This document shows positions 35,938 to 43,980 of a stretch of DNA of 64,000 nucleotides, piece by piece. Source of the DNA: Methanosarcinaceae archaeon (lineage in GTDB: Archaea; Halobacteriota; Methanosarcinia; Methanosarcinales; Methanosarcinaceae). The stretch spans positions 1 through 64,000 of the forward strand of contig JAUWQD010000007.1 in the NCBI GenBank assembly GCA_030611265.1. The letters run 5' to 3'. Position 1 is the first letter of the stretch; each line of letters opens with the position of its first letter. Position numbers and translations under genes: made by a program. The notes under the pieces are model-generated. The model worked only from the letters and a program-made list of their open reading frames with translations. It had not been told where the DNA came from and made no database searches.

Positions 35938-36459
35938 TCAACGCAAATCCGATGATCTCACTGCCTTCAGTATGCCTGCATAGAGTTCAGTGGAACATCT
36001 CCAACCCATGTGTATCATTTCATCTACTTTTTCCAGAGTTTCGTCCTTCGTCAAAACCCCCATCTTCATCATTCTGAGAAGCAAATATATTGTTCCATGG
36101 TGGTCGATCCTTTCCACTTCCGCCATACCTCTGGCTTCATCATCATCCAGAAGGGCAATACCATCCAACTCAGCAGCCAGAGCAAGCACATCGGCATCAT
36201 CAACATGGATCCGGGGATTTTCTTTGAGATATTTGACATATTGTTTATTGTTGGGTGTTCTTTTCTGGATTATTCCGGCTTGTATGACATCCTCAATGAG
36301 AAACACTTCTGGCTCCCCGCTTTTTTTCCCTTCCACCACAACCTCATTATAAACAGATTTTGTGATATACTTGTCTTCAGTGAAGTGCTCTATTTTCCTG
36401 AGGAGGCCAATTTTCCCGAGGTATATAAGAGGCGTGGCATCAAAAATAAGTGGTTTCAT
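35938..36459 (-). CDS. PIN-domain (DUF3368-like) toxin of a toxin-antitoxin pair
   Basis: This 173-residue protein has acidic PIN-nuclease positions: IFDATPLIYLGKIGLL (first Asp), Glu in TKSVYNEVVVEG, the pair in HVDDADVLALAAEL, and ALLDDDEARGMAE. DUF3368 proteins are VapC-like RNases usually partnered with small DNA-binding antitoxins. Its start overlaps the stop of the upstream antitoxin-like gene by four bases (coupled). It lies between the comDE fragment and intact comDE. Confidence 0.88.
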   Translation of the reverse strand: MKPLIFDATPLIYLGKIGLLRKIEHFTEDKYITKSVYNEVVVEGKKSGEPEVFLIEDVIQAGIIQKRTPNNKQYVKYLKENPRIHVDDADVLALAAELDGIALLDDDEARGMAEVERIDHHGTIYLLLRMMKMGVLTKDETLEKVDEMIHMGWRCSTELYAGILKAVRSSDLR

Positions 36460-36761
36460 TCCAGTGCCTTCTCAATATCATGGGTTATGTATTTTTCAGA
36501 TCTCACCCAGACAATCCCTTTTTCACGGACAATATCAGCAAGCTCCCATATAGATGATTCAGACATTTCCGCAGCTTTTAAAAATGTAACTTTTCCTTCT
36601 TCCAAAAGCCTGAGTGCTCGCTTCTGTTTCCAGTTTTGCAACCCATCAGCAAGCAGTTTTCGTATTGATGCGGATTTTTCGAGGTGTTCTTCCGTCATAA
36701 ATGCTTCAATATCTTTATAGATGTAGTCAGGAACCCTTGCTGATACGCTTATTTCAGTCAT
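36456..36761 (-). CDS. UPF0175/RHH-like antitoxin partner
   Basis: This 101-residue protein has VSARVPDYIYKDIEAFM, a ribbon-helix-helix-type start, and ALRLLEEGKVTFLKAAEM followed by SSIWELADIVREKGI. The last part is the UPF0175-type helix pair that accompanies DUF3368 toxins. A direct AT-rich palindrome-containing promoter (TGTATATTATGTATACATA, 36761-36779) lies just upstream of the ATG and could be an autoregulatory operator (inference). Confidence 0.85.
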   Translation of the reverse strand: MTEISVSARVPDYIYKDIEAFMTEEHLEKSASIRKLLADGLQNWKQKRALRLLEEGKVTFLKAAEMSESSIWELADIVREKGIVWVRSEKYITHDIEKALE

Positions 36762-36795
36762 GTATATTATGTATACATAGTATGCCTAATATAGT

Positions 36796-36990
36796 TTGTG
36801 TCGATTGGGAACTTCAAATACTTTGGTGTTGTGGCACATAAAAGTTGGTATCTCAAAAAACAGAATGGGCAATTTGATTGTTTTGTGTCCAAATCACCAT
36901 TCTCAAGCGGATTCTATAAACAGAACGGCTCTGAAAAACCATGCCAACAAACATTATAAGAAGGAAAAAGTAGTAAACATATACAAATAA
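36796..36990 (+). pseudogene. HNH endonuclease C-terminal remnant
   Basis: This 64-codon frame has LVLWHIKVGISKNRMGNLIV followed by LCPNHHSQAD, the HxI...NL.xLCxxHH half of an HNH motif. The upstream CxxC half and any N-terminal domain are missing. There is no ribosome-binding site, so it is probably a fragment. Confidence 0.5.
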
Positions 36991-37006
36991 AATCGACTCT
37001 AAAATT

Positions 37007-38146
37007 CTAAATTGCATTCATAAATCTCTCAGTAACCTCTACAGGACTGAGCGGAATATTCGGAGAATCCGAATTCCCGGGTTTTAGAACCACATGTATG
37101 AACGTGAGCCTATCCGTACCAAGTGCGTTTGACATTGCATTCTCAACCCCTTCCTTTGTGTGCACTTTAACCGTGTTTTCAACACCGCATCCCCGTGCGA
37201 GCAGCTCAAGGTCAAGGAACTTCGCAGTCAATGTTTCCTGCGAACCTGTCGAACCATAAGCTCCGTTATCCAGAGCCACGATCGTGAGGTTCGATGGATC
37301 CATGCATGCAATTTCTACAAGAGCATTCGGATTCATCAGAAGACTGCCATCACCGTCAAGCACAACCACCTTGCGCTCCGACTTGAGTGCAAGTCCGAGC
37401 CCGATAGATGACACAAGTCCCATGGAACCGAACATGTAATAATTAAGATCACGGTCGCGCAGGGCATACAATTCCTTGCACGGAACTCCGATATTTGCCA
37501 CCATGATCTCAGCATCAAGCAGTGGTGCTATCGCAGCTATGGCATCGAATCGTATCATATGCGGCTCGTGTATAGTGCTCTTGAACATAATGTCAAGTGA
37601 ACGTTCCTCCGGCACAACAAGTTTCTTTTCACTCCATGCCGTACAGGTCGAGTCTTCCCACACCTTCGGGGAAAAAAGGATCACATGTGGGCGCAGGTTC
37701 TCATATGCATCAAGGATGCCATAATCCAACAGATACAATTTGTCGGGGTCATCAATAATGGTATATATGATCCCTGCGCCGTCAAGTATTCCGGGAAGAT
37801 GTTCACCAAGTGGTTTTTGCGCCTCGATCCCTTCTTTGTAAACACCCCTCCAGCTTACAAGTATTGGTAGTGGAATGTTGCAGGTGATATTCAGGGATTC
37901 CAGCGCATTTATCATGTTTCCAAGACCAGTACTCTGGATTAACATCGCAGGTTTTCCACCGGCCATGTATGCGCCGGCACAGATACCTATGCCATTTTCC
38001 TCTCTTGTAAGTGGGATCTCAAAAAAGTTATTGGATATCAGCGGCAGAAGGTTCTTGATACGGTCACACGGCAGCGTTGCTACCATGTCAATTTCATTCT
38101 GTTGCAGTATTTCGATGACAGATTCTTCAGGTGATCCCATATCCAC
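37007..38146 (-). CDS. comDE: Sulfopyruvate decarboxylase ComDE (fused subunits), coenzyme M synthesis
   Basis: This 379-residue TPP enzyme converts sulfopyruvate to sulfoacetaldehyde in coenzyme M synthesis. The first half is the ComD (pyrimidine-binding) part: PLTREENGIGICAGAYMAG with the catalytic Glu, then QSTGLGNMINAL. The second half is ComE (diphosphate-binding): VVLDGDGSLLMNPNALVEIA and IVALDNGAYGST. Fusion of D and E is normal in Methanosarcina-type organisms. Its start is one base from the end of the cysteate synthase gene. The stop is TAG, followed by a long open stretch that is not conserved, so UAG must stop here. Its 3' end is duplicated at 35684. Confidence 0.95.
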   Translation of the reverse strand: MDMGSPEESVIEILQQNEIDMVATLPCDRIKNLLPLISNNFFEIPLTREENGIGICAGAYMAGGKPAMLIQSTGLGNMINALESLNITCNIPLPILVSWRGVYKEGIEAQKPLGEHLPGILDGAGIIYTIIDDPDKLYLLDYGILDAYENLRPHVILFSPKVWEDSTCTAWSEKKLVVPEERSLDIMFKSTIHEPHMIRFDAIAAIAPLLDAEIMVANIGVPCKELYALRDRDLNYYMFGSMGLVSSIGLGLALKSERKVVVLDGDGSLLMNPNALVEIACMDPSNLTIVALDNGAYGSTGSQETLTAKFLDLELLARGCGVENTVKVHTKEGVENAMSNALGTDRLTFIHVVLKPGNSDSPNIPLSPVEVTERFMNAI

Positions 38147-39460
38147 TCACCGTTCGCATTCGCCGTCATCAAACTCCAATAACCCTGCGCCTGCTCCAAG
38201 ATATTTATCCGGCTGGATCAGGTCCTCAAGCGGTACATCAGGATTCTTTGCATTGGCGATTGGGTGTATCTTTGTAAGGCTATAATCTTCCTTAAGTCGC
38301 TCTGTGCCGCCACCTGCAATGTTTAAGAGTATCACATCATCCTTTGCGACATTTCCTGCATCCACTGACTTGATAAGTGATGCAACTGCAACTGCTGAAG
38401 GTGAAAGGATGTCAATTCCCTCGAGTGTCTCGAACAGTGTTTTTGCTTCCTTTGCCTCGTCATTCGTGATGCCATACATCAAACCGTTGGTATCGGTCAA
38501 GGCATCGAACAGTCCTCCACTAACCGAATAAGGTGGAGCCCTGTTCGAGAGAACGTCAGCATACATCTCATCAATATGCTTTTTTGGGTTAAGCATATCG
38601 ATTTTTGGAACAATGTCCCGTCTTCTTGCATTCCATGCACTTAGCATAGGTACAAATGGTAAATTCTGTGCAAGCTGGAGTTTTGGGAGCCGGTTTCCAA
38701 ATCGTCCGTCTTCGCGCAATCGAATCGCAGCTTCCCATGCCGCAATTGCGCCTGTGCCGCTGCCAACTGCCTGAAAATAATGGTCGGGGATGCGTTTGAT
38801 TGTCACTGCTGCGTCAAGCATAACAGTGCCCATGCCTTCACGTCTGGCAACATTTCTTGCACCTCCTTCCGGCATGATGCCCGGCAATTGTGCGATCCTG
38901 TCTGCAAGGTTAATGGCATCGGTGTAATCATTGCCTTCTGCCATCCTGATCAAATGAATGGAATCCGTAGGTTCTTCAGGCAGCCACATACGCGACAGTC
39001 CACCGCGTGGTACAACTATGTACACATCGATCCCTGTCATTGCAGATACATGCGCAAACGATCGTGCGGTATTTCCTACCGATGCGACCACAACCGCTTT
39101 GCCGCCTGCCTCTTTTAATCGCTGCATCGTGGGATGGGCTTCAAGTTCCTTGAAGCTGCATGTCTTGATCAATGCGCCGCGCTCAGGCCAGTAGCCGCTA
39201 AAACCTATGTAAAGATTGGTAAGCCCGAATTCACGTGCAAGTTCCTCGCTCTTATAAGTAATCGGAGCCGCATTTGTATCCAGTTGCTCATGTATTGGCA
39301 GCCAATCATAGAACTTGCCCATGCCCTGTGTTTTTTTCAGGGCAAGCTGCTTTGCATGATAATTTGCACGAAGTAATGAATCATCATGGTCACACTTTAG
39401 TCTGTAATTACCCTGATACTCACTCCCACACTGTAAACATTTCAAAGTATAATTTCCCAT
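38147..39460 (-). CDS. Cysteate synthase (threonine synthase-like PLP enzyme)
   Basis: This 437-residue fold-type II PLP enzyme has an N-terminal zinc-ribbon-like KCLQCGSEYQGNYRLKC, as in threonine synthases. The PLP-binding lysine is likely in IKTCSFKELEAH, followed by GKAVVVASVGNTARSFAHVS and a glycine-rich phosphate loop AVGSGTGAIAAWEA. In Methanosarcina, cysteate synthase makes L-cysteate from phosphoserine and sulfite and is encoded beside comDE, as here. That adjacency is why I prefer cysteate synthase over threonine synthase. Start 39460. Confidence 0.9.
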   Translation of the reverse strand: MGNYTLKCLQCGSEYQGNYRLKCDHDDSLLRANYHAKQLALKKTQGMGKFYDWLPIHEQLDTNAAPITYKSEELAREFGLTNLYIGFSGYWPERGALIKTCSFKELEAHPTMQRLKEAGGKAVVVASVGNTARSFAHVSAMTGIDVYIVVPRGGLSRMWLPEEPTDSIHLIRMAEGNDYTDAINLADRIAQLPGIMPEGGARNVARREGMGTVMLDAAVTIKRIPDHYFQAVGSGTGAIAAWEAAIRLREDGRFGNRLPKLQLAQNLPFVPMLSAWNARRRDIVPKIDMLNPKKHIDEMYADVLSNRAPPYSVSGGLFDALTDTNGLMYGITNDEAKEAKTLFETLEGIDILSPSAVAVASLIKSVDAGNVAKDDVILLNIAGGGTERLKEDYSLTKIHPIANAKNPDVPLEDLIQPDKYLGAGAGLLEFDDGECER

Positions 39461-39689
39461 AAAAAGTAAGTGTCGAATTTAAGTTAAAAGTGTACCCCAT
39501 ATATCCTTTAATATGTCCGTTTTGTGATAATAAATTTGAATTTATGGACAATTTGTCATATGATTCTCTTTGATATGTCTTTTGTATCCCATTAATATTT
39601 TCACGATGATTGGTAATTGAGATACTTCGAAAATCATAAACACAACGATACCTTTATTTGAGATAGTGACAAGTATGTTCAAAAATAAT

Positions 39690-39794
39690 GGGCCGGTAGA
39701 TCAGGGGAAGATCGCTACCTTGGCAATTGGATAGACTACACAGGCTGTCCAACCTAACTGGTAGAGGCCTCGGGTTCAATTCCCGATCGGTCCA
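39690..39794 (+). tRNA. tRNA-Ala(GGC) with a 33-nt intron
   Basis: Acceptor GGGCCGG pairs with TCGGTCC (a G3:U70 pair, the alanine identity element) and the discriminator is A at 39794. The D stem is GATC/GATC. The anticodon stem CTACC/GGTAG holds loop TTGGCA...T with anticodon GGC. The T arm is TCGGG-TTCAATT-CCCGA. The intron (about 39726-39758) sits at the canonical 37/38 position. TTGGA/TCCAA within it can form the helix of a bulge-helix-bulge splice site. CCA is not encoded. Confidence 0.92.
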
Positions 39795-39967
39795 CTTTAT
39801 TTTTATGACATTTTTCCAATCTTTTGTGTGTGTATAACTATTCAATGCAATCGCCGAATAAGAAAAAGCGAGTAATCGCTCTTTCTTATTCGGCATTGTA
39901 TTGGTTTTTGTTTCAGACATAATAATCTCGTTTATGTAGCTATTTTAATACAGCTATACAAATACTC

Positions 39968-40486
39968 TTAAACAACACGTTTTCCGCGTTCCATTGGAAC
40001 TATCGTCAACTCTGCACCCTCAAACTCTTTCTTGAGCGGGTCATTTTCTGCGATCCTGTCCATTGTCAAGGCAACTGCTGCAACCTCGGAATGTGGCTGG
40101 TTCCCAACTGCTATGTTCCAGTCTGCCAGCTCGTACATTCCGGCAGGTACTTTTTCAGCACCAACCACTATCATGAGTTTGTCGCATTTTTTGATATCGT
40201 CCACAGCATCCGGCAGGTTGATACCGTACATGGACAGGTGACAGACCTTGCCGCTATCGTCTTTCCATTTTTTGATCTCATGCTTCCAATTGACATCATT
40301 CTTGACATAAAAATCACCGCCCCAACGTTGAACCACGTCTTCAATATTGCTTACGAGTTTTTTATCTTCGGATGCGAGCAACATACCCTCCGCACCAAGA
40401 GCTCGGGCTGTAAGCCCGACGTGTGTCGTTATCCTCTTATCACGTTCAGGGCGGTGTCCGATACGCAGTATAACTATTTTTCTCAT
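39968..40486 (-). CDS. tRNA ribose 2'-O-methyltransferase aTrm56
   Basis: From ATG 40486 this encodes about 172 residues (MRKIVILRIGHRPERDKRIT). aTrm56 is a SPOUT methyltransferase that methylates C56 in the T loop of archaeal tRNAs. Hallmarks are RITTHVGLTARALGAEGMLL and KLMIVVGAEKVPAGMYELAD, then WNIAVGNQPHSEVAAVAL in the knotted SAM site. The frame extends upstream, but the residues before MRKIVILRIG are not typical of the family. It stands between the two intron-containing tRNA genes. Confidence 0.93.
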   Translation of the reverse strand: MRKIVILRIGHRPERDKRITTHVGLTARALGAEGMLLASEDKKLVSNIEDVVQRWGGDFYVKNDVNWKHEIKKWKDDSGKVCHLSMYGINLPDAVDDIKKCDKLMIVVGAEKVPAGMYELADWNIAVGNQPHSEVAAVALTMDRIAENDPLKKEFEGAELTIVPMERGKRVV

Positions 40487-40629
40487 GGGAGATTGTAAAT
40501 CTGCTAAACTATTAAATGGTTTGTCTTCAACACTATAACCGGCATAAACCAGCATCCATTACCGCTCATGTTACCGCTAAATATATCTTTGATAAGATGT
40601 ATTGAACTGGTACTGCCCAATATGGATAT

Positions 40630-40824
40630 GGGGCTGTGGCCTAGCCCGGCATGGCGATGGGCTCCAGCGGATAAATGATGAACAACGGGTCTACTGAGAT
40701 CTACCCGACGGGGTCGATCGGTGAGGAACCGTTGGAGCACTGATATGTGCTCACATAGAACACTGTCAAAAGGCAGTGGTTCGGAGAGACCCGTCGATCG
40801 TGAGTTCGAATCTCACCAGCCCCA
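40630..40824 (+). tRNA. tRNA-Trp(CCA) with a 121-nt intron
   Basis: Acceptor GGGGCTG pairs with CAGCCCC and the discriminator is A at 40824. The D stem is GCCT/TGGC. The anticodon stem ATGGG/CCCGT has loop CTCCAG...A, anticodon CCA. The T arm is GTGAG-TTCGAAT-CTCAC. Exon 1 is 40630-40667 and exon 2 begins at 40789 (A38). The intron at 37/38 carries box C/D elements. An AT-rich box A candidate (CTAAATATATC, about 40573) lies upstream. Confidence 0.95.
40668..40788 (+). ncRNA. Box C/D guide RNA inside the tRNA-Trp intron
   Basis: The intron has box C ATGATGA (40675-40681), box D' CTGA (40694-40697), a C'-like GTGAGGA (40721-40727) and box D CTGA (40740-40743). The guide before box D pairs with GCTCCA of exon 1, and the N+5 rule points at C34. 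The guide before box D' pairs with AGACCCGT of exon 2 and points at C39. Such intron-borne guides for positions 34 and 39 of tRNA-Trp are established in several Euryarchaeota; the pairing here was done by hand. Confidence 0.88.
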
Positions 40825-40870
40825 CCTCTTTTTTATTTTTTTGAATGTTTTTGTGTGAAACTAAAAAGCA

Positions 40871-40905
40871 ATGTAACCGCCGCAAGCGGCACATTTCCAC
40901 AATAC
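40871..40905 (+). repeat. GC-palindrome repeat family copy
   Basis: ATGTAACCGCCGCAAGCGGC followed by ACATTTCCACAATAC matches the copy at 33486-33519 (GTGGTAACCGCCGCAGGCGG, GCGTTCCCATACCA). It lies behind the tRNA-Trp gene. Confidence 0.6.
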
Positions 40906-40993
40906 TAACGAGGGAGGATAGCGGTCAGATTTGTAAATCAAATATAAGAAATGTGTGAATTGTTAATTTGAAATTGTTAAATCTATACACCCA

Positions 40994-41347
40994 TTACTTT
41001 TTCTTCCTATCCTTCATAAAATCAGAAAAACCGGAATTGAGCACGACAAAAATACCGCATACGAACGTGATGAATCCGAATTCCATCGGATAAAACAGTT
41101 CACCTTTTACTATTAAAAGGACACCTGTATGCAATACGATCAAACCGATGAGAAATGCTACAACCTGACGGACTGCCACAGTCCCATAGAATATTGCAGA
41201 AGCAAACCATGTTCCTGCCCCGAAATAGATGAATGAAAACCCATCCCTGCCACTCATATTCATCATAATTCCGGCAAGTAGGAATATACCGCCCAAAAGT
41301 GCCAGAAAATGTTGTTTTTTCAATCCTTTTACTTTCATTTTTATCAA
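40994..41347 (-). CDS. Small multi-spanning membrane protein, function unknown
   Basis: This 117-residue protein has about four hydrophobic segments: FLALLGGIFLLAGIMMN, FGAGTWFASAIFYGTVAV, VVAFLIGLIVLHTGVLLIV and FGFITFVCGIFVVLN. It has a basic start (KMKVKGLKKQ) and a basic end (MKDRKKK). No family recognised. Start at 41347 or the Met four residues later. Confidence 0.7.
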   Translation of the reverse strand: MIKMKVKGLKKQHFLALLGGIFLLAGIMMNMSGRDGFSFIYFGAGTWFASAIFYGTVAVRQVVAFLIGLIVLHTGVLLIVKGELFYPMEFGFITFVCGIFVVLNSGFSDFMKDRKKK

Positions 41348-41492
41348 ACCAACAGTGCAAACTTCATAATTGTATCCTTTTACTATACATAATAGTATTA
41401 ATCCTTATGCTGCCAAATAACAAAACTGTCAATCATGATTCATGTATAGCTTTCCCATTTATTTAAATATCTTCTCTACCTACATTACCCAC

Positions 41493-42041
41493 ATGGTAGA
41501 ACTGCGAAGCGAACCTTATACCCTCAAAACACGCCCTGATGTTATCGATACCGAACAGGAGTTTCGGGATAACTTGAACCTTGCAGGGGTTAATGGTGCA
41601 CATTTCAATGTTGTGGCTTCCAAAAATTCAGCAGTGCTTGCTGAATACGATGCAATGCTCTGGCGTGACGATAAGGTATGGTTCATTGAGTACAAGGATT
41701 CTCACGCTGCAAACAAGCGCATGAGTGCCAAAAAGGTGCAGCAGATATCGGATATATCGCGAAACCTTGCCCGCATATTTGGTTTTGCAGAGTACAATTT
41801 TACGATCGTGGTCAAAGGAATTGAAGAATTAGTTTTAAAGGGCGGTGCTGAGACTGAAGTCGTGCCGCTTGATGACTTGTCTGAGTATCAACCAAAATAC
41901 TCATCAGCATACCTTGAACTTGATAATATTGATAAACTTATAAGCAAATACACTCGCACTGAAAATCCGGCAGAACTTAACAGGGATAAAATTGTCACTG
42001 AATTAAATAACTTAAAAGCAATGATAACACAGAATATTTGA
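41493..42041 (+). CDS. Conserved protein with PD-(D/E)xK-like nuclease signature
   Basis: From ATG 41493 (MVELRSEPYTLKTR) this encodes about 182 residues; an upstream Met at 41442 would add a hydrophobic, unconserved-looking tail. AVLAEYDAMLWRDDKVWFIE followed by YKDSHA gives the D...ExK spacing of restriction-like nuclease folds. RNLARIFGFAEYNFTIVVKG follows. No named family. The last codons overlap the start of the shikimate kinase gene by four bases. Confidence 0.7.
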   Translation: MVELRSEPYTLKTRPDVIDTEQEFRDNLNLAGVNGAHFNVVASKNSAVLAEYDAMLWRDDKVWFIEYKDSHAANKRMSAKKVQQISDISRNLARIFGFAEYNFTIVVKGIEELVLKGGAETEVVPLDDLSEYQPKYSSAYLELDNIDKLISKYTRTENPAELNRDKIVTELNNLKAMITQNI

Positions 42042-42931
42042 ACAGGACAGATCAAGCCATGACACTAACAGGACACGCTTACGCTTTGGGTGCGGGAACA
42101 ATAATAAACGCCATTTCTACCTGGAAAGGCGCAGCGTTTGGGATTGACCTTAAGACATTTGCTGATGTCGAACTTTCAGAAAGTACATCGTCCATTCGGG
42201 GTTCCATAGAGGGCATGCCGGATGGGGATACCAACCTTATCGAAAGGTCGGTTGAACTTGTGCTCGATCATTTCGGCATGAAAATGGGCGGCACAGTGAC
42301 GACAAGAAGTGAAGTTCCACTCGCACGTGGATTGAAAAGCAGCAGTGCGGCTGCAAATGCTACTGTCCTTGCAACACTTGACGCAATCGGCGAGTCCATG
42401 GAACCACTTGATGCGGTGCGGATCGGTGTACAGGCTTCAAAAGAGGCAGGAGTTACGATAACAGGCGCTTTTGATGATGCGTGTGCATCATTTTTTGGCG
42501 GTATCGTAGTTACTGACAACAAAGAGATGAAACTAGTAAAGAGAGTGGAACGCGAGATGGATGTCCTTGTCTTTGTACCTGACAAAAAAGCATTCACCGC
42601 ACAAACGGATGTTTCCCGTTCAAAACTGGTTGCACCATGGGTGGATATTGCTTATTACCTTGCACTTGATGGTGAATACGAGCGTGCAATGACATTGAAT
42701 GGATTTCTCTACTGCGGTGCACTTGGATTTGATACAGAACCCATGATGCAAGCCCTTGAACTTGGGATTGAAGGTGTTAGCCTTTCAGGAACAGGTCCGG
42801 CATATACTGCACTTGTTGAAAATGATAGGGTTGACATTCTCAAGGATGCATGGGAAAACTCCGGTGTAAGCGGAAATGTGATAAGGACAAAGATCAATAA
42901 TGAAGGTGCAATGCGCCTAAATGACAGTTAA
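42038..42931 (+). CDS. Archaeal shikimate kinase (GHMP family)
   Basis: This 297-residue GHMP-type kinase phosphorylates shikimate in aromatic amino-acid synthesis; archaea use this fold in place of bacterial AroK. ATP-binding motif: VPLARGLKSSSAAANATVLA near residue 95, preceded by GHAYALGAGTIINAI. The C-terminal GHMP motif is GVSLSGTGPAYTALV. It overlaps the upstream nuclease-like gene and is followed 14 bases later by a chorismate mutase, another shikimate-pathway enzyme, so an operon is likely. The start may be the ATG at 42059 (MTLTGHAYAL). Confidence 0.94.
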   Translation: MNRTDQAMTLTGHAYALGAGTIINAISTWKGAAFGIDLKTFADVELSESTSSIRGSIEGMPDGDTNLIERSVELVLDHFGMKMGGTVTTRSEVPLARGLKSSSAAANATVLATLDAIGESMEPLDAVRIGVQASKEAGVTITGAFDDACASFFGGIVVTDNKEMKLVKRVEREMDVLVFVPDKKAFTAQTDVSRSKLVAPWVDIAYYLALDGEYERAMTLNGFLYCGALGFDTEPMMQALELGIEGVSLSGTGPAYTALVENDRVDILKDAWENSGVSGNVIRTKINNEGAMRLNDS

Positions 42932-42945
42932 ACAACGGTGAGTCC

Positions 42946-43233
42946 ATGACTAAACTTGAAGAAGTACGCAAAGAACTCCAGCACATAGATGTTGAGATAA
43001 TCTCACTTATCGAAAAACGTGTGAAATTGGCTGAAAAGGTATTGGAAGCAAAAAAACATATTGACAAGTCCATCAATGACGAAGATCAGAACCAGGTTGT
43101 CCTGAATCGTACAGTCAATGAAGCCACCGAACGAAATCTCGATACGGGTGCCATTAAAGAGATATACAAAATACTTATACAAATGAATATTGACCGCCAG
43201 CATGAGTTGAGTGGTGAAGGTAATCTACCGTAA
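42946..43233 (+). CDS. Chorismate mutase (AroQ type)
   Basis: This 95-residue all-helical protein converts chorismate to prephenate. LEEVRKELQHIDVEIISLIE followed by KRVKLAEKVLEAKK carries the Arg and Lys of the AroQ active site. IKEIYKILIQMNIDRQHE is the last helix. It lies 14 bases after the shikimate kinase and 15 bases before purE, all on the plus strand. Confidence 0.93.
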   Translation: MTKLEEVRKELQHIDVEIISLIEKRVKLAEKVLEAKKHIDKSINDEDQNQVVLNRTVNEATERNLDTGAIKEIYKILIQMNIDRQHELSGEGNLP

Positions 43234-43248
43234 TAACATTCAAAGAAC

Positions 43249-43653
43249 ATGGAGAATAACAAAATGGTTGACGTTTCTATAATAATGGGATCTGAATCTG
43301 ACAGCAAAATATCAGATCGTGCAGTATCTGTACTTGAGAAAACCAAATATTCATTTGATGTTCAGGTAATCTCAGCACATCGCAATCCTGATGAACTGGA
43401 TGCACACGTTGCATCCAGTGACGCTAAAGTGTATATAGCCATAGCAGGATTATCTGCCGCCCTGCCCGGCGTGATTGCATCAAAAACCAATAAACCGGTG
43501 ATAGGCGTACCGGTAAGTTCAAAATTGGGTGGACTTGATGCACTGCTGTCAATTGCACAGATGCCACCCGGAGTACCTGTCGCAAGTGTAGGGATCGATA
43601 ACGGTGCAAATGCTGCGAATCTGGCAATCAGAATACTGGATCTGTTTGACTGA
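43249..43653 (+). CDS. purE: N5-carboxyaminoimidazole ribonucleotide mutase PurE
   Basis: This 134-residue protein acts in purine synthesis (N5-CAIR to CAIR, or the related carboxylase step). Motifs are [36 protein letters not shown] with the active-site His, and [40 protein letters not shown] and [16 protein letters not shown]-type sequence follow. The length is slightly short for bacterial class I and usual for archaeal forms. Confidence 0.95.
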   Translation: MENNKMVDVSIIMGSESDSKISDRAVSVLEKTKYSFDVQVISAHRNPDELDAHVASSDAKVYIAIAGLSAALPGVIASKTNKPVIGVPVSSKLGGLDALLSIAQMPPGVPVASVGIDNGANAANLAIRILDLFD

Positions 43654-43980
43654 TATCGATTTACAAATTATGATAATGAGTTGTCACATATATGGTGGTT
43701 ACCAATCCATAAGTTCACTATTTAACGTTAACTCTTTCCGACATCCACTCTATATTTTTAAATATTCATCCCCAATTTTAGAATTGTAGGTAAAGTGCCA
43801 CTTTTCCTATGAACATACATCAATAATAAATTTTAAGAGGGGATGAACATTGGAATTTAATGTAAATGAACATGTGAAAAGTTATTGGAACAATTTCATC
43901 GGTGTGTAGTCCCGAATGTTTTGACTTTATAGAAATTGTCGGAAAAGTCCGACAACTTCTGACAATTTAGTATACAGTCG
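43654..43980. other. Intergenic region with a short remnant frame
   Basis: About 327 bases lie between purE and the RHH-domain gene (convergent). A TTG-initiated 19-codon frame after AGAGGGG reads EFNVNEHVKSYWNNFIGV and stops at TAG (43905-43908). It looks like the first residues of a membrane-protein family such as DUF4013, so it may be a remnant. A hairpin follows at 43936-43955. Confidence 0.45.
43936..43955. terminator. Perfect 8-bp hairpin between convergent genes
   Basis: TTGTCGGA-AAAG-TCCGACAA is an 8-bp perfect stem with a 4-base loop, followed by ACTTCTGACAATTT. It sits about 25 bases past the end of the RHH gene and downstream of purE, so a bidirectional terminator or a protein-binding palindrome are both possible. 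Confidence 0.5.

Noticed and set aside
38147-39460. Calling this gene threonine synthase
   Set aside because: The fold matches, but direct adjacency to comDE matches the Methanosarcina cysteate synthase arrangement; a search against both families would settle it.
39690-39794. tRNA-Pro(TGG) reading of the same gene
   Set aside because: Shifting the anticodon by one breaks the anticodon stem, while the GGC reading gives perfect stems and the G3:U70 pair of alanine tRNAs.
39654-39920. An 88-codon minus-strand frame over tRNA-Ala
   Set aside because: Most of it is the complement of a fully folding tRNA gene.
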